Below, one piece after another: positions 7,079 through 15,218 of a stretch of 64,000 bases of DNA. The notes beneath the pieces are model-generated. The model saw only the letters and a program-made list of their open reading frames with translations. It had not been told where the DNA came from and made no database searches. The position numbers and the translations under genes are program-made. Numbering within the stretch: the first letter of the stretch is position 1; each line of letters starts with the position of its first letter. Source of the DNA: Ahniella affigens (GTDB taxonomy: Bacteria; Pseudomonadota; Gammaproteobacteria; Xanthomonadales; Ahniellaceae); contig NZ_CP027860.1 in assembly GCF_003015185.1 (NCBI RefSeq), positions 4,640,501 through 4,704,500 on the forward strand, given 5' to 3'.

Positions 7079-10000
7079 CTACAACGCCGACCCCAAGCGA
7101 CTCATCAGCGACTTCAGAGCCAATGGCCGCACGGGCTTGTACAGCAAATGACATCCGGCTTCGGTAACCGCCGCCTGCACCGCTTCGCTGTGATCAGCCG
7201 TAATCACGATTGCTGCGCGCTCGGACCACGGTGGGCCTAGCCGGCTGCGCAAGGCCAAGCCGTTCTGGCCGTCGTCGAGATGGAAGTCGAGCATCAACAG
7301 ATCCACTTCGTGCTCGCGCAAAATGGCCGCTGCCTGCTCGGCGTCAGAAGCCAAATGCACGGTGCAGGACCAACGCGTCAACAGCGCCGCCATCCCGTTC
7401 AGCACTGCCCGATCGTTGTCGACGACGAGCACTCGGGTCGCCGGCAGGATCTCGCGCTCAGGTGTCACCGTCGCGGGTTTCCGCGTCCGCACCGTCGCGA
7501 TCGGGACGCGGACTGAAAAGACTGAGCCGCGCCCTGGTGTGCTTTGCAACACCAACTCATGCGACAACAGATCGGCCATGCGGCGCGCGATCGCCAATCC
7601 CAGGCCCAAGCCCTGGCTGCCACGATCCAGTCGGCGGAACTCCTCGAAGATCAGATCGCGATCCTGTTCGGCAATTCCGGGCCCGGTGTCGTACACCGAA
7701 ATACACGCGAAGCGGCCTTGTCGACGCACACCGAGCAGCATCTTGCCGCGACGCGTGTAGCGGATGGCATTGGCCAGGAAGTTCTGCAGGATTCGGCGAA
7801 GCATCTGCGCGTCGGTGCGCACCCAGAGCCGCGAACTGCGCCAGCAGAGCCGCAGTCCGCGTTCTTTCGCCAGCACATCGAACTCGCGCCCGAGATGCTC
7901 CAGCACATCCGCCAGCGGCACCGCTTCGAGCTTCGGCTGCATGGCGCCAGCGTCCAACCTTGAGATGTCGAGCAAGCCTGCCAACAACGACTCGGCCGAT
8001 GTCAGCGCGCCGTCGATCTGCGCCACCGAATCACGCACTTTGAGGCTCTCGTCGCTCTGCGCCAGCGCGTGCGTGAACAAGTGCGCAGCATGAATCGGCT
8101 GCAACAGATCATGGCTGACAGCCGCCAGAAATCGCGTCTTCGCCTGGTTCGCGCGTTCGGCCGCACGACTGGCCTCGGCGAGCTCGGACGTGCGCTCCTG
8201 CACGCGCTGCTCCAGCGTTTCGGCCGCTTGTTGCAACTGCCGCTCGTTTTGCCGGAACGCGGTGACGTCGGTAAACGTCGCAACGAAGCCGCCACCCGGC
8301 ATCGGATTGCCACGGATCTCGATCACCGTCCCGTCCGCAAACCGACGCTCGGCGACGTACGGCGTCCCGGCGCGCATATGCATCAGGCGCTTGTCGATCT
8401 CATGTTGCAGGGCTTCGGCGTCGGCGAAGCGGGTGGCCAGATTGTGCCGAAGCAAATCTTCGATCGGCGTGCCCACCTGCAATAACTCTGGTGGATACGC
8501 AAAGCGCTCGGCGTAGCGTTGATTCCAGGCAACCAGCCTCAGAGCGCCATCCACCACACTGATGCCCTGGCTCATGTTCTCCAGTGCCGCCTCCAACAAT
8601 TGCTGGTTGAAACGCAGCGTGGCCGACGTTTCGCCGACAAAATCCGCGACGCGTTCGGGGTCGGTGGCACGACGGGCCGCGTCGACCAGCAGGCGCGCAC
8701 TCGCTGAGCCAATCACCGGCGCCAGTTCGCGCTCGATTCGGGCGACGCGGTCCGCATCAGCGATCGGCGCCGCACCTTCGAACAACTGCGCCGTCGCGAC
8801 CGGTGGCAGAAAACGCGCGACGAGCGATCGGAGCAACACACTGTCGATCTGCTGCGGAGCATGACTCGCTTCGCGCGGTCGGCGATCCGAGCGCCAGAGC
8901 AACACGGCGATATTGGCGACCTGCGACAACACTGTGGCGCGAGTGATCGCGTCCCAATCGCCGATCCATGGCCAGAAGCGTGGATGCAGAAATGCCAGCG
9001 ATTCGGACCACGACCCGATCGCACTCTCCAGAACCGGTGGCAACACCATCCAGAGCCAGACGAGGAAGCCACACATCAGGCCTTGCCGCAATGCGCGGGC
9101 CGATCGTTGCGGGCGATATACGGCGGCAATGACCGCAGGGGCGAGCAATGCGAGTGCCGAGAACGACAGTGCGCCGATATCGGCCAGCGCCTGGGCGGCA
9201 TCCATCGCACGGCTGTATGCGTAGGCGAGCGCCAACACGAGCGCAATGGCGACCCGGCGATGCCACAACACCCGCGGTCGCCAGTCGCGTTCAATCTGCG
9301 TCGCCTGGCGCAACGTCAGCGGTGCGATCCAATGGTTCGCAATCATGATCGACAAGGTCAATGCGACCAGAATCACCATCCCGGTTGCCGCCGACACGCC
9401 GCCCATGAAGGCGAGCACGGCCAAGCCATGGTGACCGTCCTGTAACGGCAAGCCGAGCACGTAGAGATCGGACGGCAAGGTGCCACCGAGACGAAGCGAT
9501 CCGAGCCACGCGATCGGCAATGTCGGCGCCGCAATCAACAGCAGATAGACGGGAAACCACCAGCGGGCGCGCTTGAGGCGATCGGGCTCGTCGAGCTCGA
9601 CCATGCCAACATGAAACTGATGGGGCAACGTGAACATCGCGACTGCACCGAGCGCGGCCAGCGTGACATAGCTGCTATCCAATCGCGGCCATTGCACGAG
9701 CCCGACCGGATCCGGCAATTTCAGCCATTCGCTGCCGGCGTACAACCCCAACGCGAGCATGGCGGCGAGCTTGAATACCGACTCGAATGCAATGGCCAAG
9801 ACCAGGCCGCGGTTGTGCTCGGTCGCGGCCGCGCGCCGGGTCCCAAACAACATGGCAAACAGCGCCATGAATACCGCCACCCACAGTGCGGCGTCCTGCC
9901 ACGCGGGCGTTTGCGCAACACCGCCGGTCAGCATCGCAAAGCTCATGGCGACGGCCTTCAGCTGCAGCGCCACATAGGGCACCATGCCAATCAGCACCAC

Positions 10001-10384
10001 GGCCGTGATAAACGCTGCGAGACGGGAGTCCTTGCCGAATCGGGACGCAATCAGATCAGCGATCGACGCCGAGTTTTGCGCCTTGGCCAGACTCGCGATT
10101 CGAATCAACAGCGGCGTTGCGAGTACGAAGACCAGAATCGTGCCAATGAACGTCGGTGGCAAAGGTGTTTGCCAGCGGGCCGCCTGGGTCACGGTGCCAT
10201 AGAACGTCCAGGCCGTGCAGTACACCGCGAGCGACAGCGTGTAGATGGGGGTCCAGTAGCGCTGAAAACGTTGGCTCTGTCGCTCGCCGAATACTGCGAC
10301 GGCAAACAGCACCAAGGTCCACACCAGCCCGACCAGGGCGACAATGCCGGCGTTCAACATGGGCGCCTGACCCGCAACAGACAT
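7079..10384 (-). CDS. CbrA-type hybrid sensor kinase: Na+/solute symporter - PAS - HisKA - HATPase - REC
   Basis: 1101 residues. Residues about 1-500 form a polytopic sodium:solute symporter (SSS/PutP-like) domain with a dozen or so membrane helices ('YWTPIYTLSLAVYCTAWTFY', 'RFGKDSRLAAFITAVVLIG'). A PAS-like domain follows (about 600-715, 'GISVVDGALRLVAWNQRYAE'), then a coiled linker. HisKA has its phospho-His about residue 757 in 'FLAAVSHDLLQPIHAAHLF'. HATPase_c shows 'NFLANAIRYTRRGKMLLG' and 'DTGPGIAEQD'. A C-terminal receiver (about 982-1100) has the acceptor Asp in 'DLLMLDFHLDDGQNG'. This is the CbrA/ErcS-like architecture, where a transporter module senses or moves a carbon source. The ATG at 10384 has no good ribosome site; the ATG at 10360 is an alternative. 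It is last in the operon TonB receptor - depolymerase - kinase (16 bp gap). Its ligand may be 3HB or oligomers (inference). Confidence 0.9.
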   Translation of the reverse strand: MSVAGQAPMLNAGIVALVGLVWTLVLFAVAVFGERQSQRFQRYWTPIYTLSLAVYCTAWTFYGTVTQAARWQTPLPPTFIGTILVFVLATPLLIRIASLAKAQNSASIADLIASRFGKDSRLAAFITAVVLIGMVPYVALQLKAVAMSFAMLTGGVAQTPAWQDAALWVAVFMALFAMLFGTRRAAATEHNRGLVLAIAFESVFKLAAMLALGLYAGSEWLKLPDPVGLVQWPRLDSSYVTLAALGAVAMFTLPHQFHVGMVELDEPDRLKRARWWFPVYLLLIAAPTLPIAWLGSLRLGGTLPSDLYVLGLPLQDGHHGLAVLAFMGGVSAATGMVILVALTLSIMIANHWIAPLTLRQATQIERDWRPRVLWHRRVAIALVLALAYAYSRAMDAAQALADIGALSFSALALLAPAVIAAVYRPQRSARALRQGLMCGFLVWLWMVLPPVLESAIGSWSESLAFLHPRFWPWIGDWDAITRATVLSQVANIAVLLWRSDRRPREASHAPQQIDSVLLRSLVARFLPPVATAQLFEGAAPIADADRVARIERELAPVIGSASARLLVDAARRATDPERVADFVGETSATLRFNQQLLEAALENMSQGISVVDGALRLVAWNQRYAERFAYPPELLQVGTPIEDLLRHNLATRFADAEALQHEIDKRLMHMRAGTPYVAERRFADGTVIEIRGNPMPGGGFVATFTDVTAFRQNERQLQQAAETLEQRVQERTSELAEASRAAERANQAKTRFLAAVSHDLLQPIHAAHLFTHALAQSDESLKVRDSVAQIDGALTSAESLLAGLLDISRLDAGAMQPKLEAVPLADVLEHLGREFDVLAKERGLRLCWRSSRLWVRTDAQMLRRILQNFLANAIRYTRRGKMLLGVRRQGRFACISVYDTGPGIAEQDRDLIFEEFRRLDRGSQGLGLGLAIARRMADLLSHELVLQSTPGRGSVFSVRVPIATVRTRKPATVTPEREILPATRVLVVDNDRAVLNGMAALLTRWSCTVHLASDAEQAAAILREHEVDLLMLDFHLDDGQNGLALRSRLGPPWSERAAIVITADHSEAVQAAVTEAGCHLLYKPVRPLALKSLMSRLGSAL

Positions 10385-10399
10385 GGCTGCCCGGATTCG
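10384..10399 (+). repeat. Solo remnant of the 37-bp repeat
   Basis: TGGCTGCCCGGATTCG matches 16 of 16 bases of the repeat unit present four times at 3251-3398. It lies in the 16-bp gap between the depolymerase stop and the kinase start and abuts the kinase ATG. Confidence 0.55.
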
Positions 10400-10400
10400 A

Positions 10401-11468
10401 TTAGTTTGGTTCGGTCAAGCCAAAATGCAGGAAAACCGCATCCAGCCATTGCAGCTGTGCGCCGTGTTTCTGATCGTAGGCCTCGCCTGTGTAGCCCCAC
10501 CAGTCCCAGCATCCTTTTGGATTCAACGGCATCAAACTCGATACGGTCTGAGGATACAGGAGGACCAGATGGCGGGCATCGGCTTGACGATGCCAATCCG
10601 GATCGGCCGCGAACGCGTCACCGATCTTCTCTCGGTTCATTTCGCAACCATGAAAAATCACATGCAAACCGCAGGCTTCCTGTTCGCACGCGGCTGGTAC
10701 GTACAAAAAGCCAGCGTCGTCGAGTTTCGCATTGCTGGCCAGTTCCGGTTTCAGGTTCTGGTCGAAGACCAACAGCTTGCCGGGCGCGCTTGGCGGTGCG
10801 CTGGCGGGCGATGCCGTTGCGGGCTCCAGCGCCGTAGCCATTGCCGCCGCCATGTCGAATCCGCAATCGGCCATATACCCGGCATCTGGTTGGCAATTCC
10901 CAGCTTGCGAGCGCGGCCACAGATGCCCATAGGCTTGATCCAGACTGACTTGCAGCGGCGCGGTCGGGGCAATGCCCTGCTGAAAGGCGATGGCCGCTTG
11001 GCTGACGATGTTGTTGACGATCGGATCGCTGCTGCCATGCGCGATGAACACGGGGTCATCGGCAAGCCCGGCGATCGGATCAATCTGGCCGGCGTCGGCG
11101 AACGTCGTCGCTCGGGCAATGAGTGCCGCAACGTCTGGCGCGGGCGTGCCCTTCATGCAATCGGCAAGCGCTCGATCCAGACTACCTTGGGCGCAGCCGT
11201 ATGGGCCACCCGCGAGCATCGCCGCAGCATGGATGCGGGTTGAAAATGCGACATGCGCCTGCGCCGCCATGTAGGCACCCGACGACACGCCAGACACGCT
11301 GACGCGCGCGGGGTCGATTTTCAGTACCGGCAGGGCGGGCGCCGGATCGGATCGGCTGCACCCCGTCAGGCAACCTAAGCCGATGAGTGCCATCCATAAA
11401 AAACCCTGCGACCCGCTTTGCCACATGGAGGGTTGGGCAGAAACAGCGGGACGCAGGGAGTCAAGCAC
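10401..11468 (-). CDS. Lipoprotein poly(3-hydroxybutyrate) depolymerase (short-chain-length PHA, type 2 catalytic domain)
   Basis: 355 residues. A signal segment ends in the lipobox LTGC (Cys37); an internal ATG (MWQSG, residue 15) would give a more usual signal length. Catalytic features are the lipase box 'VSGVSSGAYMAAQ' (nucleophile Ser62), 'AMLAGGPYGCAQGSL', 'VFIAHGSSDPIV', 'YVPAACEQEACGLHVIFHGC' and the C-terminal 'NPKGCWDWWGYTGEAYDQKH'. These are typical of extracellular PHB depolymerases with a type 2 catalytic domain. The expected reaction is hydrolysis of PHB to 3HB oligomers at the cell surface. There is no separate substrate-binding domain, so the lipid anchor may replace it. It sits 20 bp downstream of the TonB receptor and 16 bp upstream of the sensor kinase on the same strand. 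Confidence 0.87.
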   Translation of the reverse strand: MLDSLRPAVSAQPSMWQSGSQGFLWMALIGLGCLTGCSRSDPAPALPVLKIDPARVSVSGVSSGAYMAAQAHVAFSTRIHAAAMLAGGPYGCAQGSLDRALADCMKGTPAPDVAALIARATTFADAGQIDPIAGLADDPVFIAHGSSDPIVNNIVSQAAIAFQQGIAPTAPLQVSLDQAYGHLWPRSQAGNCQPDAGYMADCGFDMAAAMATALEPATASPASAPPSAPGKLLVFDQNLKPELASNAKLDDAGFLYVPAACEQEACGLHVIFHGCEMNREKIGDAFAADPDWHRQADARHLVLLYPQTVSSLMPLNPKGCWDWWGYTGEAYDQKHGAQLQWLDAVFLHFGLTEPN

Positions 11469-11488
11469 CAGGGTGAACTCCGTTGGGA

Positions 11489-13690
11489 TCAGTCAAACGT
11501 ATATGTGGCAGCCAGCGTGATCTGGCGTGGCGGACCATAGAAGCCCGTCAGGATGCCGAGCACGGGGATGTTGTAACCGGTGGTGCGATAGGCCTTGTCA
11601 CCCAGGTTGCTGCCTTGCAGCGACACGGTCCAAGGACTGTCCTCGCCGCGCCACACCAGGCCCGCATTGAACAAGGTGTAGCCAGACTGCGCGATGGCTT
11701 CGCTGAGGTCCGTCGTCGGGTAGACCTTGTCCTGATAGCTCGCGCCCGCACGCGCCATCAGCTCGCCACCAAACAGTGGCCACGTGTACGACATGTTGAG
11801 CGCCGCCGAGAGCTCGGGGGCATTCGTGAAATACTGCGTGTCCGATATGTCGACGTCGCGACTGATGAACTCGTCGTACTGCGCATCGAGCCAACCCACA
11901 TTGCCGCTGATCCGGAACTGCTCGGTCGGGGCGAACTGGAGCTCGAGTTCCAGACCTTGGATGTGCGCCTTACCGGCGTTCGTGAAGTCACCAAAGAACG
12001 CGTCGTTGACGCCATCGCCGTTCGAGTCGAACGCGCTGAACACCGAGAGCTGGATGTCACGATACTGGTTGTAGAAGTACGACGCATTGAAGAACACCGT
12101 CTGATCGCGCCAGGCCTGCTTGGTGCCGATTTCGAAGCTGGTCACCGACTCGTCGTCAAACGGGCGTGCCGACTGCGGCACTGCCAGCGTGTTCGCACGG
12201 ATGTTGAAGCCACCACTCTTGAAGCCGCGACTGACGATGCCGTAGAGCAGAATATCGTCGGTCACGCGATAGTCGACCGAGATCTTTGGCGATGCATTCT
12301 TGAACGTCACACTGTCATTGAAATCAGCGGGCGTCGCGACGGGCGTCGTGAAGTTGGCATTCGCAAATGCCTGGTTCAACACATCGGCTGTCTTTTCTTC
12401 GTCGGTGTAACGAAGGCCGGCCGTGATCGACCACGCGTCGTTGATCTTGTACGTGCCTTCGCCATACAGCGCGAGCGACGTGGTATCCACGACGCCATTC
12501 GTCGTGCCGAACGACAGGTTGCGGAAGTTGTTGAACACCGTGCCACCAGCGGAACCATCGAACCAGAACAGACCAAACACACCGACCAGGCTGTCACCGG
12601 TGTAGTTGAACTGGAACTCCTGGCTCAGCTGATCGTCCGAGTACAGTGCGCGCACGTCGGTGATCTTGTTCGGCAACATGTCGAAGTCGATGTTCGTATC
12701 GGTATCCGACTCGCGGTACGCCGTCACCGACTTGAACCACCAGGCTTCGTTGATATTCCAATTGATGGTCGCCGCCGCGCCGTCCATGCTGGTGTCGTTG
12801 ACGTTCGGCATGCCGCTCGCAATGTCATAGCGATCATCGAACGGCGGTGTTTGCAATGGGTCGAACGCGTTGAATGCGTTCAGCCGCTGACCGCCACGGA
12901 CGCCACTTTGATCGTCCATGTGATCCGCGCTGATCAATACGCTGACCGTGTCTGACGGATAGAACCCGAGCGATGCACGGCCAACCAGGATTTCCTTGTC
13001 GCTAACCGGCTGTTCGTTGAAGCGATTTTCGCCAAAGCCATCGCGGTTCAGCGAGGCCAAAGACACGCGGGCCACCACGGCGTCCGAGCCCAAGGGCGCG
13101 TTGATGCTGGTCTTGACGTCGAGCTGGTTGTAGCTGCCGATCGCAATGGTTGTTGTCGCCGAGAAATCCGGCAGCAACGGCTTGGTCACATACTTGATGG
13201 CGCCACCAATCGTGTTCTTGCCGTACAGCGACCCTTGCGGGCCACGCAGTACTTCGACGCGGTCGATATCGATCACATCGAGCAACGCACCTTGTGGGCG
13301 GGCAATATAGACGTCGTCCAAGTACACCCCGACGCCCGGGTCGACACCCCACAGCGGATCGGATTGGCCGATGCCACGAATATAGGCCGTGACCGTCGAA
13401 CTCGAACCGCGAGCGGCATAGACTGTGAGATTGGGGACTTCGGCATCGAGATCGCTCATGTCCTCAATATTGAGGTTCTCCAGTGCCGTCTCGGTAAAGG
13501 CGGTCACGGCCACGGGGACATCCTGCAGCGTTTCTTCGCGTCGGCGCGCCGTTACGGTGATGGTTTCCAGCGCCGACTCAGACGCTGGTTCATCCGACTT
13601 GCTCGCCGCCGGGTCCTGGGCGAACAGACTGGTGCTGGCCAGCGCCAGGGCAACCGCGAAAGCGATGGGGCTCTTTTTCAAATTGGTCAT
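11489..13690 (-). CDS. TonB-dependent outer-membrane receptor
   Basis: 733 residues with a signal peptide (about 1-24, 'FAVALALASTSLFAQ'). The TonB box-like stretch is 'ALETITVTARRREETLQDVP'. The plug domain has 'IRGIGQSDPLWGVDPGVGVY', 'LDDVYIARPQGALLDVIDID' and 'VEVLRGPQGSLYGKNTIGGA'. A 22-strand-type barrel follows ('DAWSITAGLRYTDEEKTADV', 'GFKSGGFNIR') and the chain ends in an aromatic C-terminal strand 'QITLAATYTFD'. It imports a ligand across the outer membrane using TonB energy. It is the first gene of the minus-strand operon with PHB depolymerase and the symporter-kinase, so 3HB oligomers (or another depolymerisation product) are plausible cargo; the plug/barrel sequence alone does not identify the ligand. 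Confidence 0.92.
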   Translation of the reverse strand: MTNLKKSPIAFAVALALASTSLFAQDPAASKSDEPASESALETITVTARRREETLQDVPVAVTAFTETALENLNIEDMSDLDAEVPNLTVYAARGSSSTVTAYIRGIGQSDPLWGVDPGVGVYLDDVYIARPQGALLDVIDIDRVEVLRGPQGSLYGKNTIGGAIKYVTKPLLPDFSATTTIAIGSYNQLDVKTSINAPLGSDAVVARVSLASLNRDGFGENRFNEQPVSDKEILVGRASLGFYPSDTVSVLISADHMDDQSGVRGGQRLNAFNAFDPLQTPPFDDRYDIASGMPNVNDTSMDGAAATINWNINEAWWFKSVTAYRESDTDTNIDFDMLPNKITDVRALYSDDQLSQEFQFNYTGDSLVGVFGLFWFDGSAGGTVFNNFRNLSFGTTNGVVDTTSLALYGEGTYKINDAWSITAGLRYTDEEKTADVLNQAFANANFTTPVATPADFNDSVTFKNASPKISVDYRVTDDILLYGIVSRGFKSGGFNIRANTLAVPQSARPFDDESVTSFEIGTKQAWRDQTVFFNASYFYNQYRDIQLSVFSAFDSNGDGVNDAFFGDFTNAGKAHIQGLELELQFAPTEQFRISGNVGWLDAQYDEFISRDVDISDTQYFTNAPELSAALNMSYTWPLFGGELMARAGASYQDKVYPTTDLSEAIAQSGYTLFNAGLVWRGEDSPWTVSLQGSNLGDKAYRTTGYNIPVLGILTGFYGPPRQITLAATYTFD

Positions 13691-13810
13691 GGTCCTCTCC
13701 CCGACGCGGAAGGCGTCGATTCACCCCTGCAGGTTAAGTCCAGGTTAATTGCCGTGCACCTGTACCTTGGTCCAGTTCCGATCGACCCGGTTCTGGTTGA
13801 GCATGCCGTC
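13691..13810. promoter_or_regulatory. Divergent promoter region of TonB receptor and GntP permease genes
   Basis: The 120 bp between the two starts must hold promoters for both directions. A 13-bp sequence, TTGGTCCAGTTCC (13767-13779), matches TTGGTCTAGGTGC (5395-5407) from the other divergent promoter of this locus at 10 of 13 bases. 'aggttaa' is repeated at 13730 and 13743. No unambiguous -35/-10 pair is visible. Confidence 0.35.
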
Positions 13811-15124
13811 ATGATAAGCCTTCTCGGATTGCTCGCAGCACTGACGCTCTTGATCGTGCTGACCATGCGTGGCATGAACTTGTTCATTGCCACCCCCTTG
13901 TGCGCGTTGTTGGTAGCGCTGAGCGGCGGCATTGCGCCGCTGCCGTTGCCGGATTCAACGGCGCCCAACATGGTGGGCCTGTACATGAGTGGTTTCACCA
14001 GTTTCATCGCGAGCTGGTTCTTCATGTTCTTGCTCGGCTCGATTTTCGGCAAGGTCATGGAGGACACGGGCTGCGCTGACAGCATCGTGCAATCGGTGGC
14101 GGGGCGTCTCGGCGTCAAACATGCAGCGCTTGCGGTCGTGTTGGCCTGCGCCGTGCTGACTTATGGTGGCGTCAGTCTGTTCGTTGTCGCGTTCTCGGTT
14201 TATCCGATGGCAGTCGGATTGTTTCGACAGGCTGACCTGCCGCGGCGATTCATCCCGGCCGCGCTGTCGTTTGGTTCGGTGACTTTCACGATGACATCGG
14301 CCGGCTCGCCCGAGATCCAGAACTGGATTCCGATCGACTACCTCGGCACGAATCAGTATGCCGGCTGGCAGGCGAGCATCGTGGTCGCCTTGTTCATGGC
14401 GGTATTCGGCTACTGGTGGCTACGTTGGATGATCCAGCGTGCGGTCAGGCGCGGCGAGCGCTTCGACGCCCGTGACAACGACCCGGTACCAACCCGCAAG
14501 AGCTTGCCGAATCCCCTCGCCGCGCTGTTGCCGCTCGTCGCGGTACTGGGCATTTCATTCGCGCTGCATGAGCGTTTCGAGACGGCCGCGCTGATTGTCG
14601 CGTTACTTGCCGGTGCCGTCACCGCAGCGATCGTGGGTTGGCAGCATCAGCAAAAACCGGGGCAAGCGTTGGCTGATGCGGCCACGGGTGCGCTGATTGC
14701 GATCGGCAACACCGCCGCGGTCGTTGGCTTCGGCGCGGTGGCGAAGGCAGCCCCCGCGTTCCAGGATGCGGTCACCTGGGTTACCCACTTGCCGGGTGGC
14801 GGTTTGGTTGGCGCGGCCATTGCGGTGAGCCTGATCGCCGCGATGACCGGCTCGGCATCGGGTGGCCAGGCGATCGCGCTGCCGATCATCTCGCCAATCT
14901 ATCTCGGCCAGGGCGTTTCACCGGATCAATTGCATCGCGTCGTGGCAATTTCGTCGGGCGTGCTCGATTCGCTGCCGCACAATGGCTATGTCGTCACGAC
15001 GATTCGTGCCATCTGTCAGGAAACTCATGCCCGCGCCTATCCGTCGGTTGGAGCCATGACGGTGATCGTGCCACTGCTTGGACTCGTGCTCTGCATCGCG
15101 CTGTTTGCGCTCGGGCTGAGTTAG
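13811..15124 (+). CDS. GntP-family permease (candidate 3-hydroxybutyrate transporter)
   Basis: 437 residues from the ATG at 13811. The open frame extends further upstream, but that part is charged, antisense to the TonB receptor gene and not permease-like. There are 10-12 hydrophobic helices with GntP-family phrases: 'LGSIFGKVMEDTGCADSIVQ', 'ALAVVLACAVLTYGGVSLFV', 'FTMTSAGSPEIQNWIPIDYL', 'NTAAVVGFGAVAKAAPAFQD', 'GSASGGQAIALPIISPIYL' and 'SGVLDSLPHNGYVVTTIRAI'. The family moves gluconate-like hydroxy acids with H+, and some members transport 3-hydroxybutyrate. In this locus a 3HB permease is the simplest reading. It is divergent from the TonB receptor with a 120-bp shared region and is followed by a terminator hairpin. 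Confidence 0.85.
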   Translation: MISLLGLLAALTLLIVLTMRGMNLFIATPLCALLVALSGGIAPLPLPDSTAPNMVGLYMSGFTSFIASWFFMFLLGSIFGKVMEDTGCADSIVQSVAGRLGVKHAALAVVLACAVLTYGGVSLFVVAFSVYPMAVGLFRQADLPRRFIPAALSFGSVTFTMTSAGSPEIQNWIPIDYLGTNQYAGWQASIVVALFMAVFGYWWLRWMIQRAVRRGERFDARDNDPVPTRKSLPNPLAALLPLVAVLGISFALHERFETAALIVALLAGAVTAAIVGWQHQQKPGQALADAATGALIAIGNTAAVVGFGAVAKAAPAFQDAVTWVTHLPGGGLVGAAIAVSLIAAMTGSASGGQAIALPIISPIYLGQGVSPDQLHRVVAISSGVLDSLPHNGYVVTTIRAICQETHARAYPSVGAMTVIVPLLGLVLCIALFALGLS

Positions 15125-15174
15125 TCAACCGGCTACCACTTGCAGATGCAACGATGCTGGCTCCGTGAATGGAT

Positions 15175-15204
15175 AGCGCCCGTGGCACGTCACGGGCGCT
15201 TTCT
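15175..15204 (+). terminator. Rho-independent terminator after GntP permease
   Basis: AGCGCCCGTG (15175-15184) pairs perfectly with CACGGGCGCT (15191-15200), followed by TTTCT. It lies between the convergent permease and 1811-residue protein genes and may serve both. Confidence 0.8.
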
Positions 15205-15218
15205 GTTGCCAGGCTCGT

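Noticed and set aside
13235-13810. 192-residue N-terminal extension of the GntP permease frame
   Set aside because: It is antisense to the TonB receptor coding region, hydrophilic and unlike the family; the hydrophobic permease starts at the ATG at 13811.
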